Positions 1-5,197 of a DNA stretch of 5,197 nt are shown here, piece after piece (position 1 is the first letter of the stretch; every line of letters begins with the position of its first letter). Position numbers and translations under genes: made by a program. The stretch is from Lachnospiraceae bacterium UBA1258 (GTDB taxonomy: Bacteria; Bacillota; Clostridia; Lachnospirales; Lachnospiraceae). A model generated the notes under the pieces. The model saw only the letters and a list, made by a program, of their open reading frames with translations, did no database searches and was not told where the DNA came from. The DNA lies in NCBI GenBank assembly GCA_002308235.1, contig DBVS01000014.1, positions 4,885 through 10,081 of the forward strand, read 5' to 3'.

Positions 1-262
1 TCCGAGAATGCTTCCCGACGGAATCACAGCTTCCATCGACAAGTCAAGTTATGAGGTTCCCGCCATCTTTAAGCTCATGCAGAAGAAAGGTGAGATTTCC
101 GATGAGATGATGTACAACACCTTCAACATGGGTATCGGAATGGTGCTTTGTGTGGATGAGCGCGACGTCGAAGCAACCATGGAAGCAATCAAGAGCGCAG
201 GAGACACACCCTTCAGACTCGGAAGAACCATCGCCGGAACAAAAGGCGTAGAACTTAACTGA
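1..262 (+). CDS. purM: Phosphoribosylformylglycinamidine cyclo-ligase (AIR synthetase), 3' end only
   Basis: This is the C-terminal 86 residues of PurM, cut by the left window edge; base 1 is the last base of a split codon and the reading frame starts at base 2. PurM is the cytoplasmic enzyme that closes the imidazole ring, converting formylglycinamidine ribonucleotide (FGAM) plus ATP to aminoimidazole ribonucleotide (AIR) in de novo purine synthesis. Recognition rests on the family's C-terminal pattern: PRMLPDGITASID, then a PAIF segment, then MYNTFNMGIGM, which is the conserved Tyr-x-Thr-Phe-Asn-x-Gly-x-Gly-Met block, and a terminal ending in GRTIAGTKGVEL. The catalytic N-terminal half and the ATP site lie outside the window. 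It ends with TGA 11 bases before purN, so it is clearly in the same operon. There is no sign of damage in the part seen. Confidence 0.95.
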   Translation, partial: PRMLPDGITASIDKSSYEVPAIFKLMQKKGEISDEMMYNTFNMGIGMVLCVDERDVEATMEAIKSAGDTPFRLGRTIAGTKGVELN

Positions 263-273
263 TCGGAGACTTT

Positions 274-885
274 ATGTTAAGAGTAGCGGTTTTGGTATCG
301 GGAGGCGGTACGAATCTGGGAGCCTTGCTTGATGCCGTTGATTCTCACAGAATCGAAAATGCAAAGATCGTGCGGGTGATCAGCAATAACCCCAACGCCT
401 ATGCATTAACGAGAGCAAAGGACCACGGAGTGGAAGCGCTATGTATTTCTCCGAAGTCTTTTGAGACCAGAGAACTTTTCAACGAAGCTTTGCTTTCGGC
501 ACTTAAAGAATGCAATCCGGATTTGATCGTGCTTGCGGGATTTCTTGTCAACATCCCCGAAAGCATCGTCAAAACCTTTAAGAACAGGATCATTAACATA
601 CATCCGTCGTTAATCCCTTCTTTTTGCGGCAAAGGTTATTACGGCCTTAAGGTACACGAGGCGGTACTTGCAAGAGGGGTTAAGGTTACGGGTGCCACGG
701 TTCATTTCGTGGACGAGGGAATCGACACAGGCAGAATCATCGCCCAGAAGGCCGTGGAAGTAATGCCCGGCGACACGCCCGAAGTCCTTCAGAAACGTGT
801 TATGGAGCAGGCCGAATGGATCATCCTGCCCGAGGCTGTGGCGAAGATCGCGCGAGGCGAAATATCCATAGGAGAAGGGGTATGA
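274..885 (+). CDS. purN: Phosphoribosylglycinamide formyltransferase (GAR transformylase, folate-dependent)
   Basis: PurN transfers the formyl group of 10-formyltetrahydrofolate to glycinamide ribonucleotide (GAR), giving FGAR, the third step of de novo purine synthesis in the cytoplasm. The 203-residue product has the normal length for the family. The N-terminal phosphate-binding loop reads SGGGTN (residues 9-14). The catalytic block INIHPSLIPSF supplies Asn108 and His110, and HFVDEGIDTG supplies Asp151; by alignment from memory these match the E. coli triad Asn106, His108 and Asp144. Between the two blocks the protein has a SFCGKGYYGLKVHEAV segment about five residues longer than in E. coli, a form I associate with clostridial PurN. 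The start is ATG at 274, with GGAG at 265-268 and a 5-base spacer. The stop overlaps the purD start by 4 bases, implying translational coupling. Confidence 0.96.
   Translation: MLRVAVLVSGGGTNLGALLDAVDSHRIENAKIVRVISNNPNAYALTRAKDHGVEALCISPKSFETRELFNEALLSALKECNPDLIVLAGFLVNIPESIVKTFKNRIINIHPSLIPSFCGKGYYGLKVHEAVLARGVKVTGATVHFVDEGIDTGRIIAQKAVEVMPGDTPEVLQKRVMEQAEWIILPEAVAKIARGEISIGEGV
871..880 (+). promoter_or_regulatory. Ribosome binding site that fixes the purD start
   Basis: A purine-rich GGAGAAGGGG sits inside the last codons of purN. Its GGAG at 871-874 lies 7 bases before the ATG at 882. Together with the ATGA stop/start overlap it supports coupled translation of purN and purD and argues against the upstream in-frame ATG at 816. 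Confidence 0.7.
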
Positions 886-2150
886 AAGTATTGATTGTGG
901 GCGGCGGCGGTCGCGAGCATGCGATAGCCGTCAGCGTGAGAAAATCCAAGAGAGTTTCCGAACTTTACTGCGTTCCCGGAAATGCCGGAATCGCAAAGAT
1001 CGCGAAGACCGAACCCATCAAGGTATCGGAATTCGACAAAATAGCGGATTTTGCCGTAGAAAAGGGAATCGACCTGGTCATTGTGGGACCCGACGATCCG
1101 TTGGTAGGCGGAATCACCGATGTGCTTACGAAAAGGGGCCTCAGAGTATTCGGCCCCAACAAAGCAGCTGCAATCCTTGAAGGAAGCAAGGCTTTTTCCA
1201 AGGACCTGATGAAGAAATACAACATCCCCACCGCAGCGTACGAAACCTTCGACAATGCGGATGAGGCTTTGAAATATCTTGAGACGGCTCCGGTTCCCAT
1301 CGTTTTAAAGGCTGACGGACTGGCCCTCGGCAAAGGCGTTCTGATCTGCAACACCAGAGAAGAAGCCAAAGCCGGTGTCAAGGAACTGATGCTTGATAAG
1401 AAATTCGGATCTGCCGGAAACAAGATTGTAATTGAAGAATTTATGACGGGCCGTGAGGTTTCTGTACTTGCCTTTGTAGACGGAAAGACCGTAAAGCCCA
1501 TGTCCTCCGCACAGGATCATAAGCGTGCAAAGGACAACGACGAAGGTCTTAACACAGGCGGTATGGGTAACTTTTCGCCCAGCCCCTTCTATACGGAGGA
1601 AGTCGATAAGTTCTGTAAGGAGCACATCTATCAGGCCACCGTGGACGCCATGAGAGCCGAGGGCAGGGAGTTTAAGGGAGTCATTTTCTTTGGACTCATG
1701 CTTACGGAAAAGGGCCCGAAAGTACTTGAGTACAATGCCCGTTTCGGCGATCCCGAGGCACAGGTGGTACTTACCCGTATGAAGAGCGATATCATCGATG
1801 TAATGGAAGCCTGCATCGACGGAAGACTTTCCGAAACAGACGTTGAGTTTTACGATAATGCGGCTGTCTGTGTAATCCTTGCAAGCGACGGTTATCCTCT
1901 TTCCTACGAGAAGGGCTTTAAGATCACCGGACTTGAGAAATTCGAAGGAAAAGACGATTACTACTGCTTCCATGCCGGGACTTGTTTTGACAGCGACGGA
2001 AACGTAATCACAAACGGCGGAAGAGTACTCGGAATCACCGCCACGGATGCGACCCTGAAGGGCGCCAGAGCCAAAGCCTATGAGGCTACCTCCTGGGTTG
2101 ATTTCAAGAACAAATACATGCGTACCGATATCGGGAAAGCAATAGAATAA
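882..2150 (+). CDS. purD: Phosphoribosylamine-glycine ligase (GAR synthetase)
   Basis: PurD joins phosphoribosylamine and glycine with ATP to make GAR, the second step of purine synthesis and the source of PurN's substrate. The 422-residue length is normal. The N-terminal domain shows the Rossmann-like GGGGREHA loop (residues 7-14), PGNAG (32-36) and VGPDDPLVGG (68-77). The ATP-grasp core includes LKADGLALGKGV (142-153) and the family signature SAQDHKRAKDNDEGLNTGGMG (209-229). EYNARFGDPEAQ (283-294) holds the metal ligands Glu283 and Asn285. The frame is open further upstream to an ATG at 816, but ATG at 882 is chosen because MKVLIVGGGGREH is the standard N-terminus, it has the RBS, and the longer form would add 22 atypical residues overlapping purN. 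It follows purN with an ATGA overlap and no intervening purH. Confidence 0.97.
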   Translation: MKVLIVGGGGREHAIAVSVRKSKRVSELYCVPGNAGIAKIAKTEPIKVSEFDKIADFAVEKGIDLVIVGPDDPLVGGITDVLTKRGLRVFGPNKAAAILEGSKAFSKDLMKKYNIPTAAYETFDNADEALKYLETAPVPIVLKADGLALGKGVLICNTREEAKAGVKELMLDKKFGSAGNKIVIEEFMTGREVSVLAFVDGKTVKPMSSAQDHKRAKDNDEGLNTGGMGNFSPSPFYTEEVDKFCKEHIYQATVDAMRAEGREFKGVIFFGLMLTEKGPKVLEYNARFGDPEAQVVLTRMKSDIIDVMEACIDGRLSETDVEFYDNAAVCVILASDGYPLSYEKGFKITGLEKFEGKDDYYCFHAGTCFDSDGNVITNGGRVLGITATDATLKGARAKAYEATSWVDFKNKYMRTDIGKAIE

Positions 2151-2156
2151 AGGAGG
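2151..2156 (+). promoter_or_regulatory. Strong ribosome binding site for the SH3-domain membrane protein
   Basis: AGGAGG begins on the base after the purD stop and lies 8 bases before the ATG at 2165. It is a near-perfect anti-Shine-Dalgarno match, the strongest in the purine part of the window. It implies efficient translation of the downstream gene from the pur transcript, since no separate promoter fits in the 14-base gap. Confidence 0.85.
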
Positions 2157-2164
2157 AAGAGCAA

Positions 2165-3610
2165 ATGAAAATCAAAGCTGTTCTCTTAAATACTTTCGGA
2201 AGTCTTATAGCTGCGGGGTTATTGGCATTACTGCTTCCCATCGTGGCACATGCGGCCGGCAAAGCAACCGTTACTGCGACAGACGGCGTTAATATCAGAA
2301 AAAGCGCCAGCGTATCCAGTGTGATCGTTGCTTCGGCAAACAAAAACGATATACTTGATGTTATTTCCAGTGAAACCGGCGCAGACGGTCAGGTCTGGTA
2401 CAAAGTACAGGTGGATGCAAATACCACAGGTTATGTACGCGGAGATCTGGTAACCGTTGACGGAAACGTAAGCTCCGGAAATTCCGGAAGCCAGGGCGGC
2501 TCCACTACCACCACAACACCCACGGTTTCACCTACAGTTCCCGTTGAAACGGAAGCCGTAAGCGGTACCGCAACACAGGACGTTAACGTTCGTGAAGGCG
2601 CTTCCACCAGCCACAAGGTTCTTGACACCGTTAAGAAAAATACCGCCGTTACCGTAACGGGATATGCAAACGTGTCCGGCGGACAGAAGTGGTACAGAGT
2701 TACTTATACATCCAATTCAAAGCAGGTTGTAGGATACATCCGTTCCGATTACGTGAAATTGAACGGAGATCTGGTTGAAAAGAAGGAAGAGCCTGAACCC
2801 GAACCGGAACCCGAGCCCGAGCCGGAACCCGAACCTGTTTACAAGGATTACGAGGCAGTTTATTCACCCGAAGAAGAAACCTGGTACTTAAACAACTATC
2901 CCGCAGGCGTTAAATACAAGATCTCAGAACTTGAAGCAGCCAACGAAGAGATCAACAAATTAAAGAAAGCAAACAAATCCGCCATCGGAAAGAAGAATTT
3001 TGTGATCGGTCTTTTGATCTTCATCATCCTTCTTCTTGTAGGCGCAGGCGTATATGCATTCCTTCGTTTCAGAAAGTGGTATTTCGGCTACGACGATGAG
3101 ACCGAGACTCCCGTGACCAGAAGTTCTTCATCGAGAGATTCAAGAGTATACTCGGGAACCAAACCTTCTTCCTCCGCGGGAAGAACCTCTTCCGAAATCA
3201 GGACCCAGACCGTAGGAGCCGAAAAGAAGCCTGAAGCATCCGCAGTTAAGCCCACGGCACCCGTTGCACATACAGTAAGTGCCGGCACCCAGTCTCATCC
3301 TGCGGGAACTCCTTCTTCCTCACTTCCCGAAGGAAGCGTAAGACTGGCGGACGGACGTATCAAACTTCCCGACGGAACCATCAAGAGAGCGGTTGTGGGC
3401 GTAAAACTTCCCGACGGCAGCATCAAGCTTCCCGACGGACGCATCCGTAAGCCCGACGGAACCATAGTCAAACCCGTTTCCGAGGATACGGACACTATTC
3501 TTTCCCGTACCGCAAACTCAAGCCACGAGGTACATGAAGTCAAGGGTTCCAAGGGCATCGACGACGATGATATGGAATTCGGATTTCTTAAATTCAACGG
3601 CGATAAATAA
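2165..3610 (+). CDS. Single-pass membrane protein with two extracellular SH3b domains and a repeat-bearing cytoplasmic tail; function unknown
   Basis: The 481-residue product matches no named gene I know. In order it has: a signal peptide (residues 1-30; Lys2/Lys4, a hydrophobic core, and an Ala-His-Ala cleavage site before Ala31); SH3b domain 1 (about 33-98, with DGVNIRKSASV, WYKV and GYVRGDLV); a Ser/Thr/Gly linker; SH3b domain 2 (about 133-199, with QDVNVREGAS, WYRV and GYIRSDYV); a Glu-Pro stalk (209-224); a short coiled coil (about 253-270, with Leu256, Ile263 and Leu266 spaced as heptads); a transmembrane helix (about 279-300) followed by RFRK; a Ser/Thr/Pro-rich tail; six heptads (393-434); and an acidic/aromatic C-terminus (466-481). 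SH3b domains commonly bind cell-wall peptides, so a wall-facing sensor or anchor with its tail in the cytoplasm is likely; this is inference from architecture. It lies 14 bases after purD and is probably the last gene of that operon. No enzymatic domain is visible. Confidence 0.9.
   Translation: MKIKAVLLNTFGSLIAAGLLALLLPIVAHAAGKATVTATDGVNIRKSASVSSVIVASANKNDILDVISSETGADGQVWYKVQVDANTTGYVRGDLVTVDGNVSSGNSGSQGGSTTTTTPTVSPTVPVETEAVSGTATQDVNVREGASTSHKVLDTVKKNTAVTVTGYANVSGGQKWYRVTYTSNSKQVVGYIRSDYVKLNGDLVEKKEEPEPEPEPEPEPEPEPVYKDYEAVYSPEEETWYLNNYPAGVKYKISELEAANEEINKLKKANKSAIGKKNFVIGLLIFIILLLVGAGVYAFLRFRKWYFGYDDETETPVTRSSSSRDSRVYSGTKPSSSAGRTSSEIRTQTVGAEKKPEASAVKPTAPVAHTVSAGTQSHPAGTPSSSLPEGSVRLADGRIKLPDGTIKRAVVGVKLPDGSIKLPDGRIRKPDGTIVKPVSEDTDTILSRTANSSHEVHEVKGSKGIDDDDMEFGFLKFNGDK
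2789..2836 (+). repeat. Glu-Pro dipeptide repeat (8 units) in the SH3 protein stalk
   Basis: Residues 209-224 are eight consecutive Glu-Pro pairs directly between the second SH3b domain and the coiled coil. Such stretches form stiff, extended, negatively charged spacers, so this probably holds the SH3b domains away from the membrane. The codons vary (GAA/GAG with CCT/CCC/CCG) rather than being a pure 6-base repeat, so the DNA is an imperfect hexamer array. Confidence 0.9.
3341..3466 (+). repeat. Six tandem 21-base units encoding [K/R]-L-P-D-G-x-I heptads
   Basis: Residues 393-434 of the SH3 protein's cytoplasmic tail form six contiguous heptads with no indels: RLADGRI, KLPDGTI, KRAVVGV, KLPDGSI, KLPDGRI and RKPDGTI. 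The third unit keeps the length and the small/hydrophobic ends but has lost the Pro-Asp-Gly core. Asp-Gly turns alternating with Ile/Leu suggest a row of short beta hairpins or a small solenoid. Units 4 and 5 differ at only three of 21 bases, indicating duplication origin, while the other units have drifted further. Confidence 0.9.
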
Positions 3611-3621
3611 AGAGATATAAA

Positions 3622-3650
3622 TTGACAGAGAGACAGGCTTGTTATACACT
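3622..3650 (+). promoter_or_regulatory. Probable sigma-A type promoter for the gntR-clpC unit
   Basis: A perfect -35 hexamer TTGACA (3622-3627) is followed by a 17-base spacer and TACACT (3645-3650), a 4 of 6 match to the -10 consensus. A start point near 3657 would give a leader of about 60 bases before the gntR ATG. The -10 element lies in the left arm and centre of the palindrome at 3633-3667, so a bound repressor would block polymerase. A second, weaker candidate -10 (TCTAAT, 3694-3699) lacks a good -35. Confidence 0.55.
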
Positions 3651-3667
3651 GTGTATAACAAGCCTGT
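3633..3667. promoter_or_regulatory. Perfect 35-base palindrome: probable GntR operator, possible transcription end signal
   Basis: The left arm ACAGGCTTGTTATACAC (3633-3649) is the exact reverse complement of 3651-3667, with a single T at 3650 as centre. It overlaps the -10 box and the expected start of the gntR-clpC promoter. The central GTTATACAC/GTGTATAAC halves have the GT...AC-bounded, AT-rich symmetry expected of operators for YtrA-type GntR regulators. As RNA it would form a long hairpin 22 bases after the SH3 gene stop. However, the bases that follow (ATTAGTTTGGATTTGG) are not a proper T-tract, and neither is the opposite side, so an intrinsic terminator is less well supported than an operator. 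Confidence 0.6.
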
Positions 3668-3720
3668 ATTAGTTTGGATTTGGTTGCACTGCGTCTAATT
3701 TTGCGGGAAGGGAGCGGCCT

Positions 3721-4098
3721 ATGTTGATAGAAATCGACTTTAACAGCGATGAAGCCATATATATGCAGCTTCACAATCAGATAATCATCGGAATCGCCAA
3801 CAATCTGATAAAAGAAGGCGATTCGCTTCCCAGCGTGCGTCGTCTCGCAGAATCCATCGGAATCAATATGCATACCGTGAATAAGGCCTACACCGTACTT
3901 AAACAGGAGGGCTACATCAAGGTGGACCGTCGTAAGGGTGCGTTCATTGCAGTGGATTATGACAGACTGTCGTCACTTAACGAAATCAGGGACGACCTTA
4001 CGGTGACCCTTGCAAAGGCCAGCTGTAAGGGAATATCCAGGGAAGACATCCATCAGCTGATCGAAGATATATACAGAGAATACGGAGGTAACGAATAA
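3721..4098 (+). CDS. GntR-family transcriptional regulator, short YtrA-like type
   Basis: The 125-residue product is a small GntR repressor. The N-terminal winged helix-turn-helix spans about residues 11-78. It opens with IDFNSDEAIYMQLHNQI, and its core contains LPSVRRLAESIGI (36-48), NMHTVNKAYTVLKQEGYI (recognition helix region, 49-66) and a wing reading RRKGAFIAV (70-78). Only about 45 residues follow, predicted helical, which fits the YtrA subfamily (dimerisation tail, no large ligand domain) rather than FadR, HutC or MocR types. ATG at 3721 has GGAG at 3711-3714 with a 6-base spacer. A palindrome-bearing promoter lies just upstream and suggests autorepression. The TAA stop shares a base with the ATG of the clpC-like gene, so the two are co-transcribed and coupled. 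YtrA genes usually accompany ABC transporter genes, and none is seen here. The effector is unknown. Confidence 0.93.
   Translation: MLIEIDFNSDEAIYMQLHNQIIIGIANNLIKEGDSLPSVRRLAESIGINMHTVNKAYTVLKQEGYIKVDRRKGAFIAVDYDRLSSLNEIRDDLTVTLAKASCKGISREDIHQLIEDIYREYGGNE
4084..4089 (+). promoter_or_regulatory. Ribosome binding site for clpC inside the gntR 3' end
   Basis: GGAGGT lies in the last codons of gntR, 8 bases before the ATG at 4098. With the TAATG stop/start junction it fixes the unfoldase start and supports re-initiation by ribosomes that finish gntR. Confidence 0.8.
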
Positions 4099-5197
4099 TG
4101 CGATTGCCTTATACCGACAGTGCCGCCGCGGTACTTGCCATGGCGGAGAGAATTTCAAAGAGCTTAAATCATTACTACATCGGTTCCGAGCATTTGCTTG
4201 TTGCGCTTATCAAAGAGACCACCGGACTTGCCGGGGAGGTTTTAAGGCACAATCAGATTACGGAGGAAGCGGTTTACGAGCTCATTCATGACTTGATCAT
4301 AAACGCCAGGGGAACCATGTTAAAGGAGCGCTCGGGCATTACTCCCAAAACCGAACGGATCCTTGATCTGGCAAGCTCTTTGGCGGAAAAATATAACGCT
4401 CCCAACATCGGCACGGAGCACATTCTTCTTGCCATCTTACGTGACGGAAGCAATTCCGCCTGCCAGATCCTTCTTGCCCTCAGAAAGAGCCTTGAAGACC
4501 TGATGGCGCAGCTTTTGATTGCCATGGGAGTCGATCAGAATGCCATTAAAGACGAAGTTAAAAAGAACGGGAAAAAGAAAAACGCCGGAGTCCTTGAGAC
4601 TCATTCAAAGGATATCACCGCTCTTGCAAAGAACGGTAAGCTGGACCCCGTTATCGGCCGAAATGACGAAATAAACCGCATCATTCAGATACTTTCCAGA
4701 AGGACCAAGAACAACCCCTGTCTGGTGGGAGAACCGGGCGTAGGTAAGACCGCCATAGTGGAAGGTCTTGCTTTGCGGATAGTCTCGGGAGATGTTCCCG
4801 AAACCATCAAGGACAAGAAGATCTTAAGCCTCGATCTTTCGGGCATGGTTGCGGGAACCAAATATCGCGGAGAATTTGAAGAGCGTATGAAACGCCTTCT
4901 GGAGGAAACTTCGGGAAATAAGGATCTCATTCTTTTTGTGGATGAGCTTCACACCATCATCGGTGCCGGCGGTTCCGAAGGTTCCATGGACGCTGCAAAC
5001 ATCTTAAAACCCGCACTTTCCAGAGGCGAGATCCAGATAATCGGCGCCACCACCATGGCAGAATACAGGAAATATATCGAGAAGGATGCGGCTCTTGAGC
5101 GCCGTTTCCAGCCCGTGGATGTTTCCGAACCGGATGAGGAGGAGGCTATCCGTATTCTTTCGGGTATCGCCGTTAAATTCGAAGAGCATCACAGGGT
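4098..5197 (+). CDS. clpC: ClpC-type AAA+ ATP-dependent unfoldase, 5' part (cut by window edge)
   Basis: The first 366 codons are open to the window end. ClpC hexamers unfold substrates with ATP and feed them to the ClpP peptidase in the cytoplasm. The N-domain has two Clp_N repeats, about residues 5-70 (HYYIGSEHLLVAL) and 80-145 (NIGTEHILLAIL). A basic linker (151-165) follows. The first AAA+ module then shows LDPVIGR (182-188), Walker A GEPGVGKT (211-218), pore loop GTKYRGEFEER (253-263, Tyr256), Walker B LILFVDE (277-283), sensor-1 IIGATT (314-319) and the arginine-finger region ALERRF (332-337). NILKPALSRGE (301-311) is typical of ClpC/ClpA-like proteins. The middle domain that would separate ClpC from ClpB or ClpE, and the second AAA+ module, lie outside the window, so the symbol rests on N-domain and D1 similarity. 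The start follows a good RBS. It is coupled to a GntR regulator instead of the common ctsR-mcsA-mcsB set. Confidence 0.9.
   Translation, partial: MRLPYTDSAAAVLAMAERISKSLNHYYIGSEHLLVALIKETTGLAGEVLRHNQITEEAVYELIHDLIINARGTMLKERSGITPKTERILDLASSLAEKYNAPNIGTEHILLAILRDGSNSACQILLALRKSLEDLMAQLLIAMGVDQNAIKDEVKKNGKKKNAGVLETHSKDITALAKNGKLDPVIGRNDEINRIIQILSRRTKNNPCLVGEPGVGKTAIVEGLALRIVSGDVPETIKDKKILSLDLSGMVAGTKYRGEFEERMKRLLEETSGNKDLILFVDELHTIIGAGGSEGSMDAANILKPALSRGEIQIIGATTMAEYRKYIEKDAALERRFQPVDVSEPDEEEAIRILSGIAVKFEEHHR

Noticed and set aside
8..22. Match of the PurM peptide MLPDGIT to the heptad consensus of the SH3 tail
   Set aside because: LPDG is a normal conserved part of PurM; the similarity is a single short coincidence, not a copied repeat.
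816..881. Upstream in-frame ATG giving PurD 22 extra residues
   Set aside because: The extension is Arg-rich, atypical for PurD and overlaps purN by 70 bases. ATG at 882 gives the standard MKVLIVGGGGREH start with an RBS.
1305..1973. 222-residue open frame on the minus strand opposite purD
   Set aside because: It lies wholly inside a well-conserved gene, shows no recognisable domain and is best explained as a shadow of codon bias.
3341..3466. Tandem 21-base units considered as a CRISPR or DNA-level repeat array
   Set aside because: The units are contiguous without spacers, in frame and imperfect at wobble positions, so they are protein repeats.
3633..3667. Palindrome as a classical Rho-independent terminator
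   Set aside because: The stem is strong but the loop is minimal, the stem is not GC-rich at its base, and no T-run follows on either strand. Kept only as a secondary possibility.
3611..3720. CtsR heptad repeats or CIRCE heat-shock element before gntR-clpC
   Set aside because: No GGTCAAA-type direct repeats and no TTAGCACTC inverted repeat could be found by eye in this interval.
3295..3873. 192-residue minus-strand open frame spanning the SH3 gene end, the palindrome and the gntR start
   Set aside because: It overlaps two well-supported plus-strand genes. Its apparent Pro-Ser-Gly-Ser repeats are only the reverse reading of the heptad units, and no domain is seen.

Overview
The window is a compact, single-strand (+) stretch of a low-to-mid GC Firmicute chromosome, most likely a clostridial, Lachnospiraceae-like organism. 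This is judged from the PurN type with its SFCGKGYYG insertion, the strong AGGAGG-type ribosome binding sites, the YtrA-like GntR regulator and the ClpC-type unfoldase. The taxonomic call is inference, not a database result. All six genes point the same way, and the only non-coding gap of note is 110 bases (3611-3720).

Left part (1-2150): the tail of a de novo purine operon. It holds the 3' end of purM (AIR synthetase), complete purN (GAR transformylase) and complete purD (GAR synthetase). purM and purN are 11 bases apart, and purN and purD overlap by 4 bases (ATGA). In pathway order PurD makes GAR, PurN formylates it, and PurM later closes the imidazole ring. purH, found between purN and purD in the Bacillus subtilis operon, is not present here.

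Middle (2165-3610): 14 bases after purD, behind an excellent RBS, lies a membrane protein of unknown function. It has a signal peptide, two extracellular bacterial SH3 domains, a Glu-Pro stalk, a short coiled coil, one transmembrane helix and a roughly 180-residue cytoplasmic tail. The tail carries six in-register heptads of the form [K/R]-L-P-D-G-x-I (one of them degenerate) and ends in an acidic/aromatic motif. It looks like a wall-facing sensor or tether that has joined the end of the pur transcript.

Gap (3611-3720): a consensus-like promoter (TTGACA, 17 bases, TACACT) whose -10 box lies inside a perfect 35-base palindrome (17-base arms, 1-base centre). The palindrome has no good T-tract, so it reads better as an operator than as a classical terminator, although it may do both.

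Right part (3721-5197): a two-gene unit of a short YtrA-type GntR repressor and a ClpC-type AAA+ unfoldase, the latter cut by the window edge. The stop and start overlap in TAATG. The promoter/palindrome suggests autoregulation by the GntR protein, which would put clpC under a GntR switch instead of the usual CtsR control. This regulator-unfoldase pairing, the palindrome and the heptad-tailed SH3 protein are the points most worth a second look. No RNA genes, mobile elements or CRISPR arrays were seen.
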